The position numbers and the translations under genes were made by a program. From NCBI GenBank assembly GCA_964503935.1, contig CAZDCJ010000003.1, positions 1-49,614 of the forward strand: 49,614 nucleotides of DNA. The letters are read 5' to 3'. Below, piece after piece: positions 1 through 8,870 of the stretch (positions within the stretch are counted from its first letter, which is position 1; the number at the start of each line of letters is the position of its first letter). This DNA is from STD2-77 sp964503935. Its GTDB lineage: Bacteria; Patescibacteriota; Minisyncoccia; JAHIHE01; JAGLIN01. Under the pieces are notes generated by a model. That model ran no database searches. It was not told the origin of the DNA and saw only the letters and a list, made by a program, of their open reading frames with translations.

Positions 1-55
1 TGCACCGATCTACGCGGTTTTGCAGACCGCTACCTAACTACTCGGTCATCAGGCC
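1..55 (-). tRNA. tRNA-Cys (GCA), 3' part cut by the window edge
   Basis: Read on the minus strand, the 5' acceptor strand begins at base 55 (GGCCTGA), followed by a D arm and an anticodon stem GCGGT/ACCGC that closes a 7-base loop with anticodon GCA (cysteine). The variable loop and the start of the T arm reach the left edge, so the 3' half of the acceptor and any CCA lie outside the window. Only the visible part was folded by eye. Confidence 0.9.
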
Positions 56-75
56 ATTATCCTCGAACAATACTA

Positions 76-104
76 AAACTAACACAAAAAAAGCCCTCGG
101 TCAA
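76..104 (-). promoter_or_regulatory. Sigma70-type promoter of tRNA-Cys
   Basis: On the minus strand a TTGACC -35 box (99-104) is followed after 17 bases by TAGTTT (76-81). Predicted initiation falls about 15 bases upstream of the mature tRNA 5' end, a usual distance for a tRNA gene. The -10 is only a partial match. Confidence 0.5.
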
Positions 105-140
105 TAAGAAAATGGTTTGCGACGGCACCGGATAACCGCC

Positions 141-168
141 AAAAAGACCAGCTTTAGGGCTGGTCTTT
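141..168 (-). terminator. Rho-independent terminator of the UDG gene
   Basis: Perfect 10-bp inverted repeat (143-152 with 159-168, loop of 6), followed on the minus strand by a run of T. The hairpin overlaps the stop codon of the uracil-DNA glycosylase gene (154-156). Confidence 0.8.
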
Positions 169-729
169 CTCTTTCTTGATTGTCTTGAGTATCTTGGGAA
201 TCTTTTGGAAATCTTTCTGGACCGTTTCCATGAGCGAGCGCTGATAGATAGCCGCCGCCGGATGATAGACCGGGAAATATACCTGTCCGCCCCGGCGCTT
301 GGGATTGCCATGATCTACGGAAATCTTGAGTCCCGGCAGGAAATGCTCCATGGCATGCCGCCCAAGAAGGACGATGAGTTCCGGCCTGATGATATCCACC
401 TCCTGCTCCAGATATTCCGCACAACAGCTGATTTCTTCCGGCAGAGGGTCGCGGTTCATCGGTGGCCGGCATTTCACCACATTGGTAATATAGACATCCT
501 CGCGCTGAAGGTCGATGCTCGCGAGCAGATCCGCCAGGATCTTACCGGCGGAACCTACGAATGGCCGCCCCTGCAGATCCTCATTCTTGCCCGGTGCCTC
601 CCCAATCAACATTATCCTGGCCTCGGAACTGCCATCCCCGGGAACGAGGCGGCTGCGCCCCTCGCAAAGCTTGCACTTCTTGCATTTCTCAGCGGCGGCC
701 TTTATCTTTCCCAGTTCGTCTTTTTTCAT
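154..729 (-). CDS. Type-4 (UDGa) uracil-DNA glycosylase, Fe-S
   Basis: 191 aa, the usual length for family-4 UDG. It removes uracil from DNA to begin base excision repair. Visible features are an N-terminal CxxC pair (C16, C19), a GEAPG motif near residue 43 that forms the uracil/active-site loop, an NVVKCRPP segment with the third cluster cysteine and a later cysteine about 15 residues on (4Fe-4S ligands in this family), and a VYHPAAA motif near the C terminus matching the H-P active-site loop. The start codon overlaps the stop of the upstream beta-helix gene by ATGA, so translation is probably coupled. Endonuclease IV, which acts on the resulting abasic site, lies 3.5 kb upstream on the same strand. 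Confidence 0.93.
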   Translation of the reverse strand: MKKDELGKIKAAAEKCKKCKLCEGRSRLVPGDGSSEARIMLIGEAPGKNEDLQGRPFVGSAGKILADLLASIDLQREDVYITNVVKCRPPMNRDPLPEEISCCAEYLEQEVDIIRPELIVLLGRHAMEHFLPGLKISVDHGNPKRRGGQVYFPVYHPAAAIYQRSLMETVQKDFQKIPKILKTIKKEKDQP

Positions 730-1940
730 AATCTTGCCCCCAGTCTCTGCCCGTCGGAACCTGCCGTAAGAAGAGGAGATTCCGCCTGGAGAGTGAAATC
801 GAATAAGAGTCCGTTTGCGAAGAGGGGATCTTCCGAACGATTAGTCTCGTCCAGCACGCATCCGCCATAGCAGATATAATTGTTCTGATTGTTCCAGATA
901 TCATTGTAACTGAGCTTCACATCGGTACTCCGGTCATCGATATAGATGCCGCTGCAGATCTCGCATGTGCCATTGTCAGTGATGATATTGTCCGATATTA
1001 CGGCATCGGAATTCGTAAGGTACATTCCGAAAGTCGCGCCTGCTTCCATCCCGTAGTCGCCATTATAACTGATGGTATTGTGCTCGATAGTCGCCTTGCC
1101 GTTATAGAGATTGATTCCTTTCTTGTTGGCATAGATGAGATTGTCGACGATGATCGGATCGGAATCCTCCGCTTTTTCCAAGTTGAAGATCTGCACCCCC
1201 GCCTTGCTCTGCTCGAGGACATTACGCTGGATAAGAGGGGAGGAATCGCCCTTGATATAGATATCATAATCGTTCCCGAAGATGATATTGCGGTTGATGA
1301 GCGGAGAGGAATTCTCTACGAGGACGCCGCTCAGATTCACTTCTGCATTCTTGATGCTGAAATTCTCGAGCCTGGTATTCCTGTCGCTTACATTCTTGAA
1401 AGCGACGACATTGCCTTTCTTGTCACCGTCCAAGATAGTGGTCTCGGCACGTTCGCCGACAACGCTTACACCGTCTTTCATCAGGATATTCTCTTTATAA
1501 GTCCCGGCAGCTACCGCAACCACGTCTCCCGCAACCGCCGCGTCGACCGCTTTCTGAATAGTGTCAAATTCTCCCGGCACCTTGAGGACCGCGCTCTTTC
1601 GCGGCGCTTCGCCGCTCGAGCGCAGCGCATTCAGGGCTTTGCTATGTCCCAGACTCGCCAAGACCTTCGCGATATTGGCTACGGACGCCGACATCTTCGG
1701 CTCTTCCGAAGCAGCCTCGGCCTCACCCAGCCCGCCAGCCTGTCCTGCAAGGACCGCGCCCACGTCTTTTCCCGTGCCTACGCCGGATGTATCATCCGTA
1801 CGGCCAGACGACCAGACGACCGCCGCCATCAGCAGGATGAACAAGAGCAGGATAACCTTCCTTCGCCTCCGTACGGCCTCCAACGCCTTTTCCACCCGGA
1901 GGACGACATCGACTATCTGCTTTTTATCTATTTTTTTCAT
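726..1940 (-). CDS. Membrane-anchored right-handed parallel beta-helix protein
   Basis: 404 aa. After a short basic cytoplasmic N terminus, residues ~28-44 (VILLLFILLMAAVVW) form a membrane anchor or uncleaved signal. A linker of about 70 residues follows. From ~120 the DTIQKAVDAAVAGDVVAVAAGTY start and repeats of the type 'NTISYNG', 'NIIFGN', 'NIITDNG', 'NDIWNN' are typical of right-handed parallel beta-helix (pectate-lyase-like, DUF1565/NosD-like) proteins. Several Cys sit in the last coils (TCEICSG, CYGGC). I see no catalytic signature that would assign a lyase activity, so an extracellular glycan-binding or structural role is only a guess. It is cotranscribed with the UDG gene (4-nt overlap), an odd pairing. 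Confidence 0.8.
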   Translation of the reverse strand: MKKIDKKQIVDVVLRVEKALEAVRRRRKVILLLFILLMAAVVWSSGRTDDTSGVGTGKDVGAVLAGQAGGLGEAEAASEEPKMSASVANIAKVLASLGHSKALNALRSSGEAPRKSAVLKVPGEFDTIQKAVDAAVAGDVVAVAAGTYKENILMKDGVSVVGERAETTILDGDKKGNVVAFKNVSDRNTRLENFSIKNAEVNLSGVLVENSSPLINRNIIFGNDYDIYIKGDSSPLIQRNVLEQSKAGVQIFNLEKAEDSDPIIVDNLIYANKKGINLYNGKATIEHNTISYNGDYGMEAGATFGMYLTNSDAVISDNIITDNGTCEICSGIYIDDRSTDVKLSYNDIWNNQNNYICYGGCVLDETNRSEDPLFANGLLFDFTLQAESPLLTAGSDGQRLGARL

Positions 1941-1996
1941 TGACGAAAGATCCTTAATTTATCAAATCAATTCACTTAAATTCTAACATATAATCC

Positions 1997-2038
1997 GAAA
2001 AAGGCGAAAGGTCCGACGACATTTCACGCGCCGGACCT
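1997..2038 (-). terminator. Terminator downstream of the transglutaminase-like gene
   Basis: A 10-bp stem with one G-U pair (2009-2018 with 2029-2038) is followed on the minus strand by TTTCGCCTTTTT. It lies 30 bases after the stop of the 727-aa gene. Confidence 0.65.
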
Positions 2039-2069
2039 CTTAGCCGATACCTGCATCGAAAGTTTCTTC

Positions 2070-4253
2070 CTACGCTGCCTTTCGGATTTCTTCCTGTGCC
2101 TGGGCAATCTTCTCTTCGTCCTTGCTGCTTCGGATTATCTCCATAATCCGTGCAATCGGACTTTCTTCGTCAGAACTCGACCCTGCTGCTATTCCTTCTT
2201 TTCCATCTTTGCTCCTCTTATAAGCCGCATACGCTTCCTTATCTAGCCTGACCCGGACCTCTTTCTTGTGAGACCGCGGATCGTATTCTGACAGATCATT
2301 CATAGCAACGATATCCATGAGTTTTTGCTGAAGGACTACGGAATTCCATTGCTTTATATTTTCCAGCGCCGCCGCATGCTCATACTCGATCTTTCCCCTG
2401 AGCGCTCCGTAATAATGCTCGTCATCCACGGCATTAAGTCCGGCGCCGGCGTCATCCCAAGTGGGATCGATGTAGGTTATTACCAGAGTCCCGTCATCAT
2501 CCACGGTAACCAGGACATTCCAGAGATGGTTCTGGGCATCTGAGGTCGTCCACAGACAGACCACGCCATCAAGATTCTTTACCCCCTCCTGCGCCAGGAT
2601 GTCTTTGGCAAATGCAAAAGCGGCGGTATAAGTCCTGCCGTAGCCATGACAGACCGTCTTGCCGCTCGAAAGAGCTTCATAAGGTACATCGTTATCGTAT
2701 TTTTTCTCACTGAATGCGATGCTCGCATCTTGGATAAGTTTTTTTCCCGGAGTGCCGTCGGGAAGTTTATTGGCATGATACCAAGCCGTAAGCACAAGCC
2801 ATTCCGTCCGATAGTAATCCACATTCTTACCGATGACTTCCGAGATGATTTCGAACACCTGTTTCGGGTTCTCCTCTGCTATCTTCTTGACATCCTCCAA
2901 GGGATATCCGGCTTCTTCCATGTCCTCGAGAAACATCGCCCGGAAGGCTTCGCTATTATTGAAATTCTCTGTCATCTTCTCGTTATATTTTAACCTCTCT
3001 AGTTTTGTCATCGGCGATTCATCATGATATTCCCGCTCCTTGAAAAGCGCCTCATCGAAGCTCATATCATTTTCCGGGTGGATCTCGCTCCACCATCTTT
3101 CCAATTCTTTTTCAGCCTTAAGCCACTTTTCCATATCACGACTCCCGTTCTCATCTACCCGGAATTGCTCATAGACTTCGGCCTTTTTCTCGTGGAGCGG
3201 CAACGTCTTGTCCGTATCCAGATCAAGGTTGACTTCGAAGTCCTCATAAGGGACCACTGAGAGCTTGGAGGTATCGCAGAAGAATAGATTTCCAAAAAAG
3301 TGAGCCGTCTTTTCTCTTTCTATTCCGAGATCCCGGGAAAAGATATCAATGATCTTTTCCTGATCAGCCAGAAATTCCTCCAAAGAACATCCGCCTGACT
3401 CCATACTGAGATGGATTCCGGCCTCCTTCAAGTCGCTATCCATCTTCTCTATCTGCATCGAATTCCAGTAGATATGATCCAGATAGATAGTTTTCTGCAC
3501 GGTATTATTACTGCCTTCCTTGGATTGGATTGAAAAACCGAAGCCGAAACCTCCTTCACCCTTGAATTCGGTCTGGGGAGAATAAGCATTCATGATATCG
3601 ACCGGCGTCCCGATAGAGGCGGTCTGATCGATAAGCCTGAGATTCTCCGGAGCGGTAAGCTCGCTTAGAGCCACCTTCCTGCCACCTTCCATTTCCACCT
3701 CTACGCCGGCACCAGCCAGCTCTTTGAGAGCTACCGGACCGAAAGTAAGGCAATAATCGGCAAGCATGAGAGCAGTGATTGCTTTCGGATTATGAGCTAC
3801 AAATTCCGCGAACCTGACAAGCTTGTCCGCGTTTGCAGACTCTGCTATCAGCTTGCCGGACTTATTCCTCCAGCACTTCGAAAGCGCCTCGTCCAGACTT
3901 TCCCGGATAAAAGCCGTTTCGCCTCTCTTGAGATGCAGCGGTTCTAATCTTTCCTTGCCCAAGCTAACCAGATCGAGCTCGGCAAGATCCAGAAACTCGC
4001 GCAATTCCTTCTCATCCGTAATCCCCATCGCGACTGCTTGCCTGGCGACACGGTCCTCGATCTCTCCCTGAAGAGCTCTTATTTCTCCTTCCGGCGCCGG
4101 TTCGTCATACCGGAACTCCTCGACTTCATAATCTCCTTCAAAGGATTCTCGCAGGGGTTCCTCCGAGAATTCCTTTTCTGGATCCCCATGCTCGCCTTCA
4201 ACCGGGACGATGAGATTCTTCTTATTATCAAATTTAAGCCCGAATTCAGACAT
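2070..4253 (-). CDS. Large transglutaminase-like (papain-fold) protein, no export signal
   Basis: 727 aa. No signal peptide or membrane segment is visible. The N-terminal ~60 residues are acidic and low complexity, and residues 60-500 resemble nothing I recognise. The C-terminal third has the ordered triad of transglutaminase-like enzymes: a Cys in KTVCHGYGRTY (~531), a His in QNHLWNVL (~574) and an Asp in YIDPTWDD (~594), with family-like spacing. Similar domains act as proteases or crosslinking/amide-cleaving enzymes. The final ~60 residues are charged. It stands alone between two DNA-repair units with its own terminator. The substrate cannot be inferred. The start at 4253 is the first Met of the frame, and no good Shine-Dalgarno site is present. 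Confidence 0.7.
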   Translation of the reverse strand: MSEFGLKFDNKKNLIVPVEGEHGDPEKEFSEEPLRESFEGDYEVEEFRYDEPAPEGEIRALQGEIEDRVARQAVAMGITDEKELREFLDLAELDLVSLGKERLEPLHLKRGETAFIRESLDEALSKCWRNKSGKLIAESANADKLVRFAEFVAHNPKAITALMLADYCLTFGPVALKELAGAGVEVEMEGGRKVALSELTAPENLRLIDQTASIGTPVDIMNAYSPQTEFKGEGGFGFGFSIQSKEGSNNTVQKTIYLDHIYWNSMQIEKMDSDLKEAGIHLSMESGGCSLEEFLADQEKIIDIFSRDLGIEREKTAHFFGNLFFCDTSKLSVVPYEDFEVNLDLDTDKTLPLHEKKAEVYEQFRVDENGSRDMEKWLKAEKELERWWSEIHPENDMSFDEALFKEREYHDESPMTKLERLKYNEKMTENFNNSEAFRAMFLEDMEEAGYPLEDVKKIAEENPKQVFEIISEVIGKNVDYYRTEWLVLTAWYHANKLPDGTPGKKLIQDASIAFSEKKYDNDVPYEALSSGKTVCHGYGRTYTAAFAFAKDILAQEGVKNLDGVVCLWTTSDAQNHLWNVLVTVDDDGTLVITYIDPTWDDAGAGLNAVDDEHYYGALRGKIEYEHAAALENIKQWNSVVLQQKLMDIVAMNDLSEYDPRSHKKEVRVRLDKEAYAAYKRSKDGKEGIAAGSSSDEESPIARIMEIIRSSKDEEKIAQAQEEIRKAA

Positions 4254-4302
4254 ATGTTCTGCAGTTATCTCACTTAAGTATTCGCACGGACTTTTTCAAA
4301 TA

Positions 4303-5181
4303 TCATATCTCTTCCCGCATCTCTTTCAGCAGTTCCAAATCCTTGCCGCTCCCATGCGAAGGAGTTTCCAGGACAAAAGGAAGGTCGTATTCTTCAAGCT
4401 CCTTCAGGATTGCCGCGATGCCTTCCTTGCCGATCTTTCCTTTGCCGATATTAGCGTGGCGGTCGGCATGCGAATCGAGATCCGCCGCCGAATCATTGAG
4501 ATGGATGAGCTTTATCCGCCCGAGCCCCACGATCCGGTTAAAATCCCCAAAGGTTTTCTTGACCGCCGCGGGCGTCCGAAGATCATACCCGGAAGCGAAA
4601 GCGTGCGCGGTATCGAAGCACACCCCCAGCGTATCCTTGCCCAGGATTTTCTCCGCTTCCTTGATGACATAAGCAATTTCCTCGAAGGTATCGCCCATGA
4701 TATTGCCCGATCCGGCCGTGATCTCAAGGAGCAGCTTGGCCTTGAATTTAGAGACTGAGGGATTGGACTCTTTGGCAGAAGAAGGCGAGGTGAAAACCTT
4801 TACCAGCCCTTCGGTAAGCTTCTTGCCAGCCGCCTCCGTGCCCAAATCCCGGGCACTGCCCAGATGAGTAACCACGCCTCGCACCCCCAGGAGATCGGCC
4901 GTCTCGAGCTCGCTCCGGATAGCGCCGACGGAGCCGTAATAGATGCGGTTATTCTCAGAGGCGAAATTGATATAGTAAGGCGAATGGATGAAACATTCCT
5001 TGATCTGGGCTTTTTTCATATTCTCCCGGAAAGTCTTTATTTCTCTATCGCCCAAGCTCCGCGCCGGACCGCCGTGCGGGGAACGGGAGAATATCTGGAA
5101 GCATTCGCAAGTCGCTTCCGCCGCCCGTAGCGGCGATCGGTCTACGCCTCCATCGATGGAAATATGCATTCCGAACCTCAT
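4303..5181 (-). CDS. nfo: Endonuclease IV (AP endonuclease)
   Basis: 292 aa TIM-barrel AP endonuclease that cuts 5' of abasic sites in base excision repair and binds three Zn ions. Zn-ligand motifs are visible in order: FIHSPYYINFAS, VTHLGS, LLEITAGSGN, CFDTAHAFASGYD, LIHLNDSA, DRHANIGKG and FVLETPSH. Full length for the family (about 280-300 aa). It has its own promoter-like sequence upstream and ends 49 bases before the start of the transglutaminase-like gene on the same strand. Confidence 0.95.
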   Translation of the reverse strand: MRFGMHISIDGGVDRSPLRAAEATCECFQIFSRSPHGGPARSLGDREIKTFRENMKKAQIKECFIHSPYYINFASENNRIYYGSVGAIRSELETADLLGVRGVVTHLGSARDLGTEAAGKKLTEGLVKVFTSPSSAKESNPSVSKFKAKLLLEITAGSGNIMGDTFEEIAYVIKEAEKILGKDTLGVCFDTAHAFASGYDLRTPAAVKKTFGDFNRIVGLGRIKLIHLNDSAADLDSHADRHANIGKGKIGKEGIAAILKELEEYDLPFVLETPSHGSGKDLELLKEMREEI

Positions 5182-5207
5182 ATGCGTAGCTTAATGCTTA
5201 TGCTTTA

Positions 5208-5235
5208 AGTATAGAGGAGATAGGGGAAAGGGCAA
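5208..5235 (-). promoter_or_regulatory. Putative sigma70 promoter of nfo
   Basis: On the minus strand TTGCCC (5230-5235), a 16-base spacer and TATACT (5208-5213). The start codon of nfo is 27 bases further down. The -10 box is strong and the -35 partial. Confidence 0.5.
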
Positions 5236-5340
5236 TATTCAAGGATACCTCTATGGATACGAGACAATGGATCCTTTTTACGGTAGTTAATCCTAAGAAG
5301 GGATGAGGGAATGCACAAGCTTAGGGACTTGAGTAACGTC

Positions 5341-5520
5341 TGGCGATAATGAGATTGCGACCCCAGATCAAGTCGAGGGTAAATTGGAGTACCTCCTTGC
5401 AATGACAATACACACCGGATCCCGCTCCCTTCTCAAGAGGGGTGCCGGAGGCGAAGCGCGTGGGATTGCAAGCCTGAACAGTAGCGGAAGCGTCGCAATC
5501 CCATCGGCAACCATACTTCC
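5341..5520. repeat. Partial copies of the TCATTGCGAG-type intergenic repeat
   Basis: The 445-bp region between nfo and nrnA has no gene I can support. It contains repeat pieces: AATGAGATTGCGAC ... CTCCTTGCAATGAC (about 5348-5405) and GCGTCGCAATCCCATCGGCAACC (5490-5512). These are the right and left halves of the inverted repeat seen complete at 11135-11260 and 20802-20951. Confidence 0.6.
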
Positions 5521-5593
5521 CGTCCTACGGATTTTCTTTATCTGCCGATCATAGGATGCTGCTTCGTCCGCCATGCCCGGCTCGGGACGACAG

Positions 5594-5624
5594 TCAAAAA
5601 AACAACCTTCTTTCTGCGGTTGTC
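5594..5624 (-). terminator. Terminator of the infB-rbfA-nrnA unit
   Basis: Stem ACAACC/GGTTGT (5602-5607 with 5618-5623) with a 10-base loop, followed on the minus strand by seven T. It lies immediately downstream of the nrnA stop codon (5627-5629). Confidence 0.75.
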
Positions 5625-5626
5625 TT

Positions 5627-6658
5627 TTATTCCATCTTGATCTTCTCCCTATCCTTTTCTTTCTCTTTGAGGCTCAGGACCAGGCTCGTGATCCGCTCCA
5701 CGCTCTTTCGAAGATCGCCGTCCATCTCGAATCCGGAAGCGAGCTTGTGGCCGCCTCCCCCGAGCTGGCGAGCTATCTCGGAAACATCCACTCCTTTGTA
5801 CTCTTCGCTCCGCAGACTTCCTTTGATCTTCTGGTCATCGTATTCCGTAAGGAGGAGCGAGAATTTGGCATCGGATACGGTATTGATGAGACTCACCAGC
5901 CCCGCCAAGTCGTCCGAATTGGCACCGGCCTCCTCGATATCCGAGAGGTTCACATACGAGACCGCCATGCCGGTCTCCGTGTCCGTCTCGAGGCGTGAAA
6001 GCGCCCTTCCCCACAATTTTATAGCGGCGATATTCTTGCTGCTGAAGATGCTCTTGGCGATCTTGTCGATGCGCGGGCCTTTCTTCATGAGTCCGGCGGC
6101 CGCCTTGAGCGCCACCTCGTCGGTATTGTTGTGCTGGAACCCGCCCGTATCAGTAAAGATGCCGGTAAGAAGATCGGTCGCGATATCCTTATCGAGCGTC
6201 ACCCCCATCTCTCCGAGGAGCTCGTAGATCATCACTGCCGTCGCCGCCTTCTTCTCATCGATCCATTCCGACCGCTTCGGCCATTCTTCCACTTCCGTAC
6301 GCGGATGATGGTCGATGACAACCAGTCCGTCGAAAGAAGCGATAAGGGCGGGCAAATCCTCGATGCCGGTCCGCTTGAAGATGGCGCAGTCGAGAAGGAT
6401 GACCAAGTCATAATCCGAAAACTCCGGCTCACTACGGAACATCTCTACTCCCGAAAGAAAACCGAACACCGGCGGAATCTTATTCACCGAGTAACAGCTT
6501 GCTTTCTTGCCGATTTTCCGGAGTGCCAAAGCCAGCCCCAGAGAAGACCCCAAGGCATCGCCGTCAGGGTTCTTATGGCTGAGAATCAGGATTTTTTCGC
6601 TCCTTCGGATTGTATCGATGATTTCCCGCATATGTTCATATAAAAAAGACCCAGTCAT
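5627..6658 (-). CDS. nrnA: DHH/DHHA1 phosphoesterase, NrnA-like oligoribonuclease
   Basis: 343 aa. NrnA-type enzymes degrade short RNA (nanoRNA) and often pAp. Visible motifs are HKNPDGDALGSS (motif I), LLDCA (motif II), VIDHHP (DHH motif, ~116), TGIFTDTGGF (motif IV, ~166) and the C-terminal DHHA1 GGGGHKLASGF (~305). Its ATG overlaps the rbfA stop by 4 nt (ATGA at 6655-6658), giving the common order infB-rbfA-nrnA. A terminator follows directly. The first Met was kept because of the overlap; an alternative Met at residue 10 (MREIIDTI) is possible. Confidence 0.92.
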   Translation of the reverse strand: MTGSFLYEHMREIIDTIRRSEKILILSHKNPDGDALGSSLGLALALRKIGKKASCYSVNKIPPVFGFLSGVEMFRSEPEFSDYDLVILLDCAIFKRTGIEDLPALIASFDGLVVIDHHPRTEVEEWPKRSEWIDEKKAATAVMIYELLGEMGVTLDKDIATDLLTGIFTDTGGFQHNNTDEVALKAAAGLMKKGPRIDKIAKSIFSSKNIAAIKLWGRALSRLETDTETGMAVSYVNLSDIEEAGANSDDLAGLVSLINTVSDAKFSLLLTEYDDQKIKGSLRSEEYKGVDVSEIARQLGGGGHKLASGFEMDGDLRKSVERITSLVLSLKEKEKDREKIKME

Positions 6659-7005
6659 ATCGCCGACGGTCTCTCCTTATTATCTCTTATTAGCTGGTTG
6701 ATATGTTCTACTTTCTCGCCGCTCGTATCGAGCCGGAAACGGATCATCGGCACCGGCTTCATGTTGAGCTTCTTGTTGATCTTCTGCTGCATGCCATAAA
6801 CCGAGCCGGAAAGAGTATCCAGCGCTTCCTGCCCCTTCTCCTCGGGCATGACACTCACATATATATCGCCGTAGCGCAGGTCCGCGGAGACGTCCGCCTT
6901 GATGACAGTCACTACCATATTCGGCGCGAAATCCACGTCTTCCAGGATCAGTTTCCCGACTTCCTGTTTGAGGAGCTTATTCACTTTTGCTATCCTGTCG
7001 CTCAT
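6655..7005 (-). CDS. rbfA: Ribosome-binding factor A
   Basis: 116 aa, KH-like fold. It binds the 30S subunit late in assembly and helps 16S rRNA 5'-end maturation. Family marks are the N-terminal SDRIAKVNKLLKQEVGKLI, then DLRYGDIYVSVMPEE, and a C-terminal VPMIRFRLDTSGEKVEHINQLI matching the P-x-x-x-F-x-x-D-x-S segment before the last helix. It starts 9 bases after infB and overlaps nrnA by ATGA. The operon order is the classical one. Confidence 0.95.
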   Translation of the reverse strand: MSDRIAKVNKLLKQEVGKLILEDVDFAPNMVVTVIKADVSADLRYGDIYVSVMPEEKGQEALDTLSGSVYGMQQKINKKLNMKPVPMIRFRLDTSGEKVEHINQLIRDNKERPSAI

Positions 7006-7014
7006 GCTTTTGCC

Positions 7015-8808
7015 TTATTTGATGACTCTCTTTATCTTCTCTTCTTTATAGACCGCGATCATGTCATCTTCCTTCACAACCACGTCACCTTTGAAGGTGA
7101 TGCCGGCATTGTTCCCGGACTTGAGCTCGCCGACCGCTTTCTTGTTGTGCTGCAGCTCGGTAAGGATGCCTTCGCCGACTTTCTCGCCGCCGCGCAGGAT
7201 CTCGAGACGCGCGCCTTTTTCCGCTTTCCCGTTCTCGATTTTCGCCCCGAAGATCATATCGATGGCTTTGGCCGACTTTTTAGGCAGCTTGAAGATGGCA
7301 ATCACTTTCATCTTGCCCAAATCCGTGCGCACCGTCTCCGCTTCCAGGAGATCGGATAATTCTTCTTTGACGTATGCCACCAGTTCATAGATGATATTGA
7401 AAAGCTTGAATTCCACCTCTTCCTTCTCGCCGAGCTTGCGGGCATTGGCGTCCACGATGTTGTTGAATCCGATGACCTTGGCATCGGAAGACTGCGCCAT
7501 CTTCACGTCGGATTCGGTAATCTCGCCCACGCCGGCCTTGAGGATCTGCACGGCCACGCCGCTTACCTGGATGGTGTCGAGGATTTGCACGATCGCTTCT
7601 AAGGACCCCTTGGTATCCGCCTTGATGATGAGATTGAGCTTCTTGATCTTGCCGTTCTCCGCCATCTCCTGGATCCTGGAGACACTGAGCACATTGCCTC
7701 CGCCCAAAACGCCTGCTGATCTCTCCCTGAATGCCTGTGCGGCAGCCTCCGCCGCGCTGCGCGTCGGATAAGCCTTGATGACCATCCCTGACCGCGGCAC
7801 TTCCGCAAGACCCAGGATAGTGATCGGCATGGACGGAGTCGCGTCCTCGATCGCTTCGCCCTTGAAGTCCTTCATGGTCTTCACCCGGCCGGAAATCATA
7901 CCGGCCGCCACGAAGTCGCCTTCGCTCAGAGTCCCGTTCTGGATGAGTACCGTCGCCATCGGCCCCACTTTAGGGCTCAGGTGCGACTCGATGATGAATC
8001 CTTCCGCGAACGTATCCTGATCGGCCCTGAGCTCTTCCATATCCGCATAGAGGATGATCATGTCCAGGAGATTGTCCACGCCTTCGCCGGTCCGGGCGCT
8101 GATATTCACGCATACCGTCTTGCCGCCCCATTCTTCCGGCATAAGATCGATCTCCGAAAGCTCTTTCTTCACGCGTTCCACGTTCGCTTCCGGCTTGTCG
8201 ATCTTGTTGATAGCCACGATGATCGGCAGCCCCGCGTTCTTGGCGAACGCCACCGCTTCCCTTGTCTGCGGCTTTACCCCGTCATCCGCCGCCACCACGA
8301 TCACCGCCAGGTCCGTGATATACGCCCCGCGTTCGCGCATGGAATGGAAAGCTTCGTGCCCCGGCGTATCCATGAAAGTGATGACTTCGCCTTTCTTCTT
8401 CACCTGATAAGCGCTGACGTTCTGGGTAATGCCGCCGTGCTCTCCCGCCGCCACATTGGTAGAAAGGATCTTGTCGAGGAGCGTGGTCTTCCCGTGATCG
8501 ACATGCCCCATGACCACCACCACCGGCGGACGTTTCGTAGCGCCGGTACCGAAATCCCGGCCCTTGAGCATCATCCGGTTCTTCTCAAGATCCGACTTCT
8601 TGCGGACAATCTCAAAACCGAGGTCATCGCCTACGATGGCCGCCGTCTCAAAATCGATCTTCTCATTGAGCGTCGCGAAGACTTTATTCTTCATGAGCTC
8701 CGCGATAAGATCGGTCACTTTGATCTCCATGCGGAGAGCCAGGTCCTTTACCACGACCGCCTCTTCGATCTCGAGCATCTTCTTTTTATTTTCCTCGATT
8801 TTCTCCAT
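7015..8808 (-). CDS. infB: Translation initiation factor IF-2 (short form)
   Basis: 597 aa. GTPase that places initiator tRNA on the 30S subunit and joins the subunits. G1 is GHVDHGKTTLL at ~101, followed by DTPGHEAF (G3) and NKIDKPEA (G4), then the domain II-IV regions. An IF2_N-like three-helix part occupies residues ~16-65. The long, variable N-terminal extension found in many bacteria (the E. coli protein is about 890 aa) is absent, as is usual for small-genome lineages. First gene of infB-rbfA-nrnA, with a promoter just upstream. Confidence 0.97.
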   Translation of the reverse strand: MEKIEENKKKMLEIEEAVVVKDLALRMEIKVTDLIAELMKNKVFATLNEKIDFETAAIVGDDLGFEIVRKKSDLEKNRMMLKGRDFGTGATKRPPVVVVMGHVDHGKTTLLDKILSTNVAAGEHGGITQNVSAYQVKKKGEVITFMDTPGHEAFHSMRERGAYITDLAVIVVAADDGVKPQTREAVAFAKNAGLPIIVAINKIDKPEANVERVKKELSEIDLMPEEWGGKTVCVNISARTGEGVDNLLDMIILYADMEELRADQDTFAEGFIIESHLSPKVGPMATVLIQNGTLSEGDFVAAGMISGRVKTMKDFKGEAIEDATPSMPITILGLAEVPRSGMVIKAYPTRSAAEAAAQAFRERSAGVLGGGNVLSVSRIQEMAENGKIKKLNLIIKADTKGSLEAIVQILDTIQVSGVAVQILKAGVGEITESDVKMAQSSDAKVIGFNNIVDANARKLGEKEEVEFKLFNIIYELVAYVKEELSDLLEAETVRTDLGKMKVIAIFKLPKKSAKAIDMIFGAKIENGKAEKGARLEILRGGEKVGEGILTELQHNKKAVGELKSGNNAGITFKGDVVVKEDDMIAVYKEEKIKRVIK

Positions 8809-8824
8809 CTATATTTGATTTATG

Positions 8825-8852
8825 AATATAAGCAAGCCGGAATAACGAACAA
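8825..8852 (-). promoter_or_regulatory. Putative promoter of infB-rbfA-nrnA
   Basis: On the minus strand TTGTTC (8847-8852), 16 bases, TATATT (8825-8830). Initiation would be about 10 bases upstream of the infB ATG, so the leader is very short. The -35 overlaps the T-run of the preceding gene's terminator. Confidence 0.45.
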
Positions 8853-8870
8853 AAAGGCATCGCTGCCTTT
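8846..8870 (-). terminator. Terminator of the DUF4446 gene
   Basis: Stem AAAGGCA/TGCCTTT (8864-8870 with 8853-8859) with a 4-base loop, followed by TTG and T-rich sequence on the minus strand. The stem starts inside the DUF4446 stop codon (8869-8871). Confidence 0.7.
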
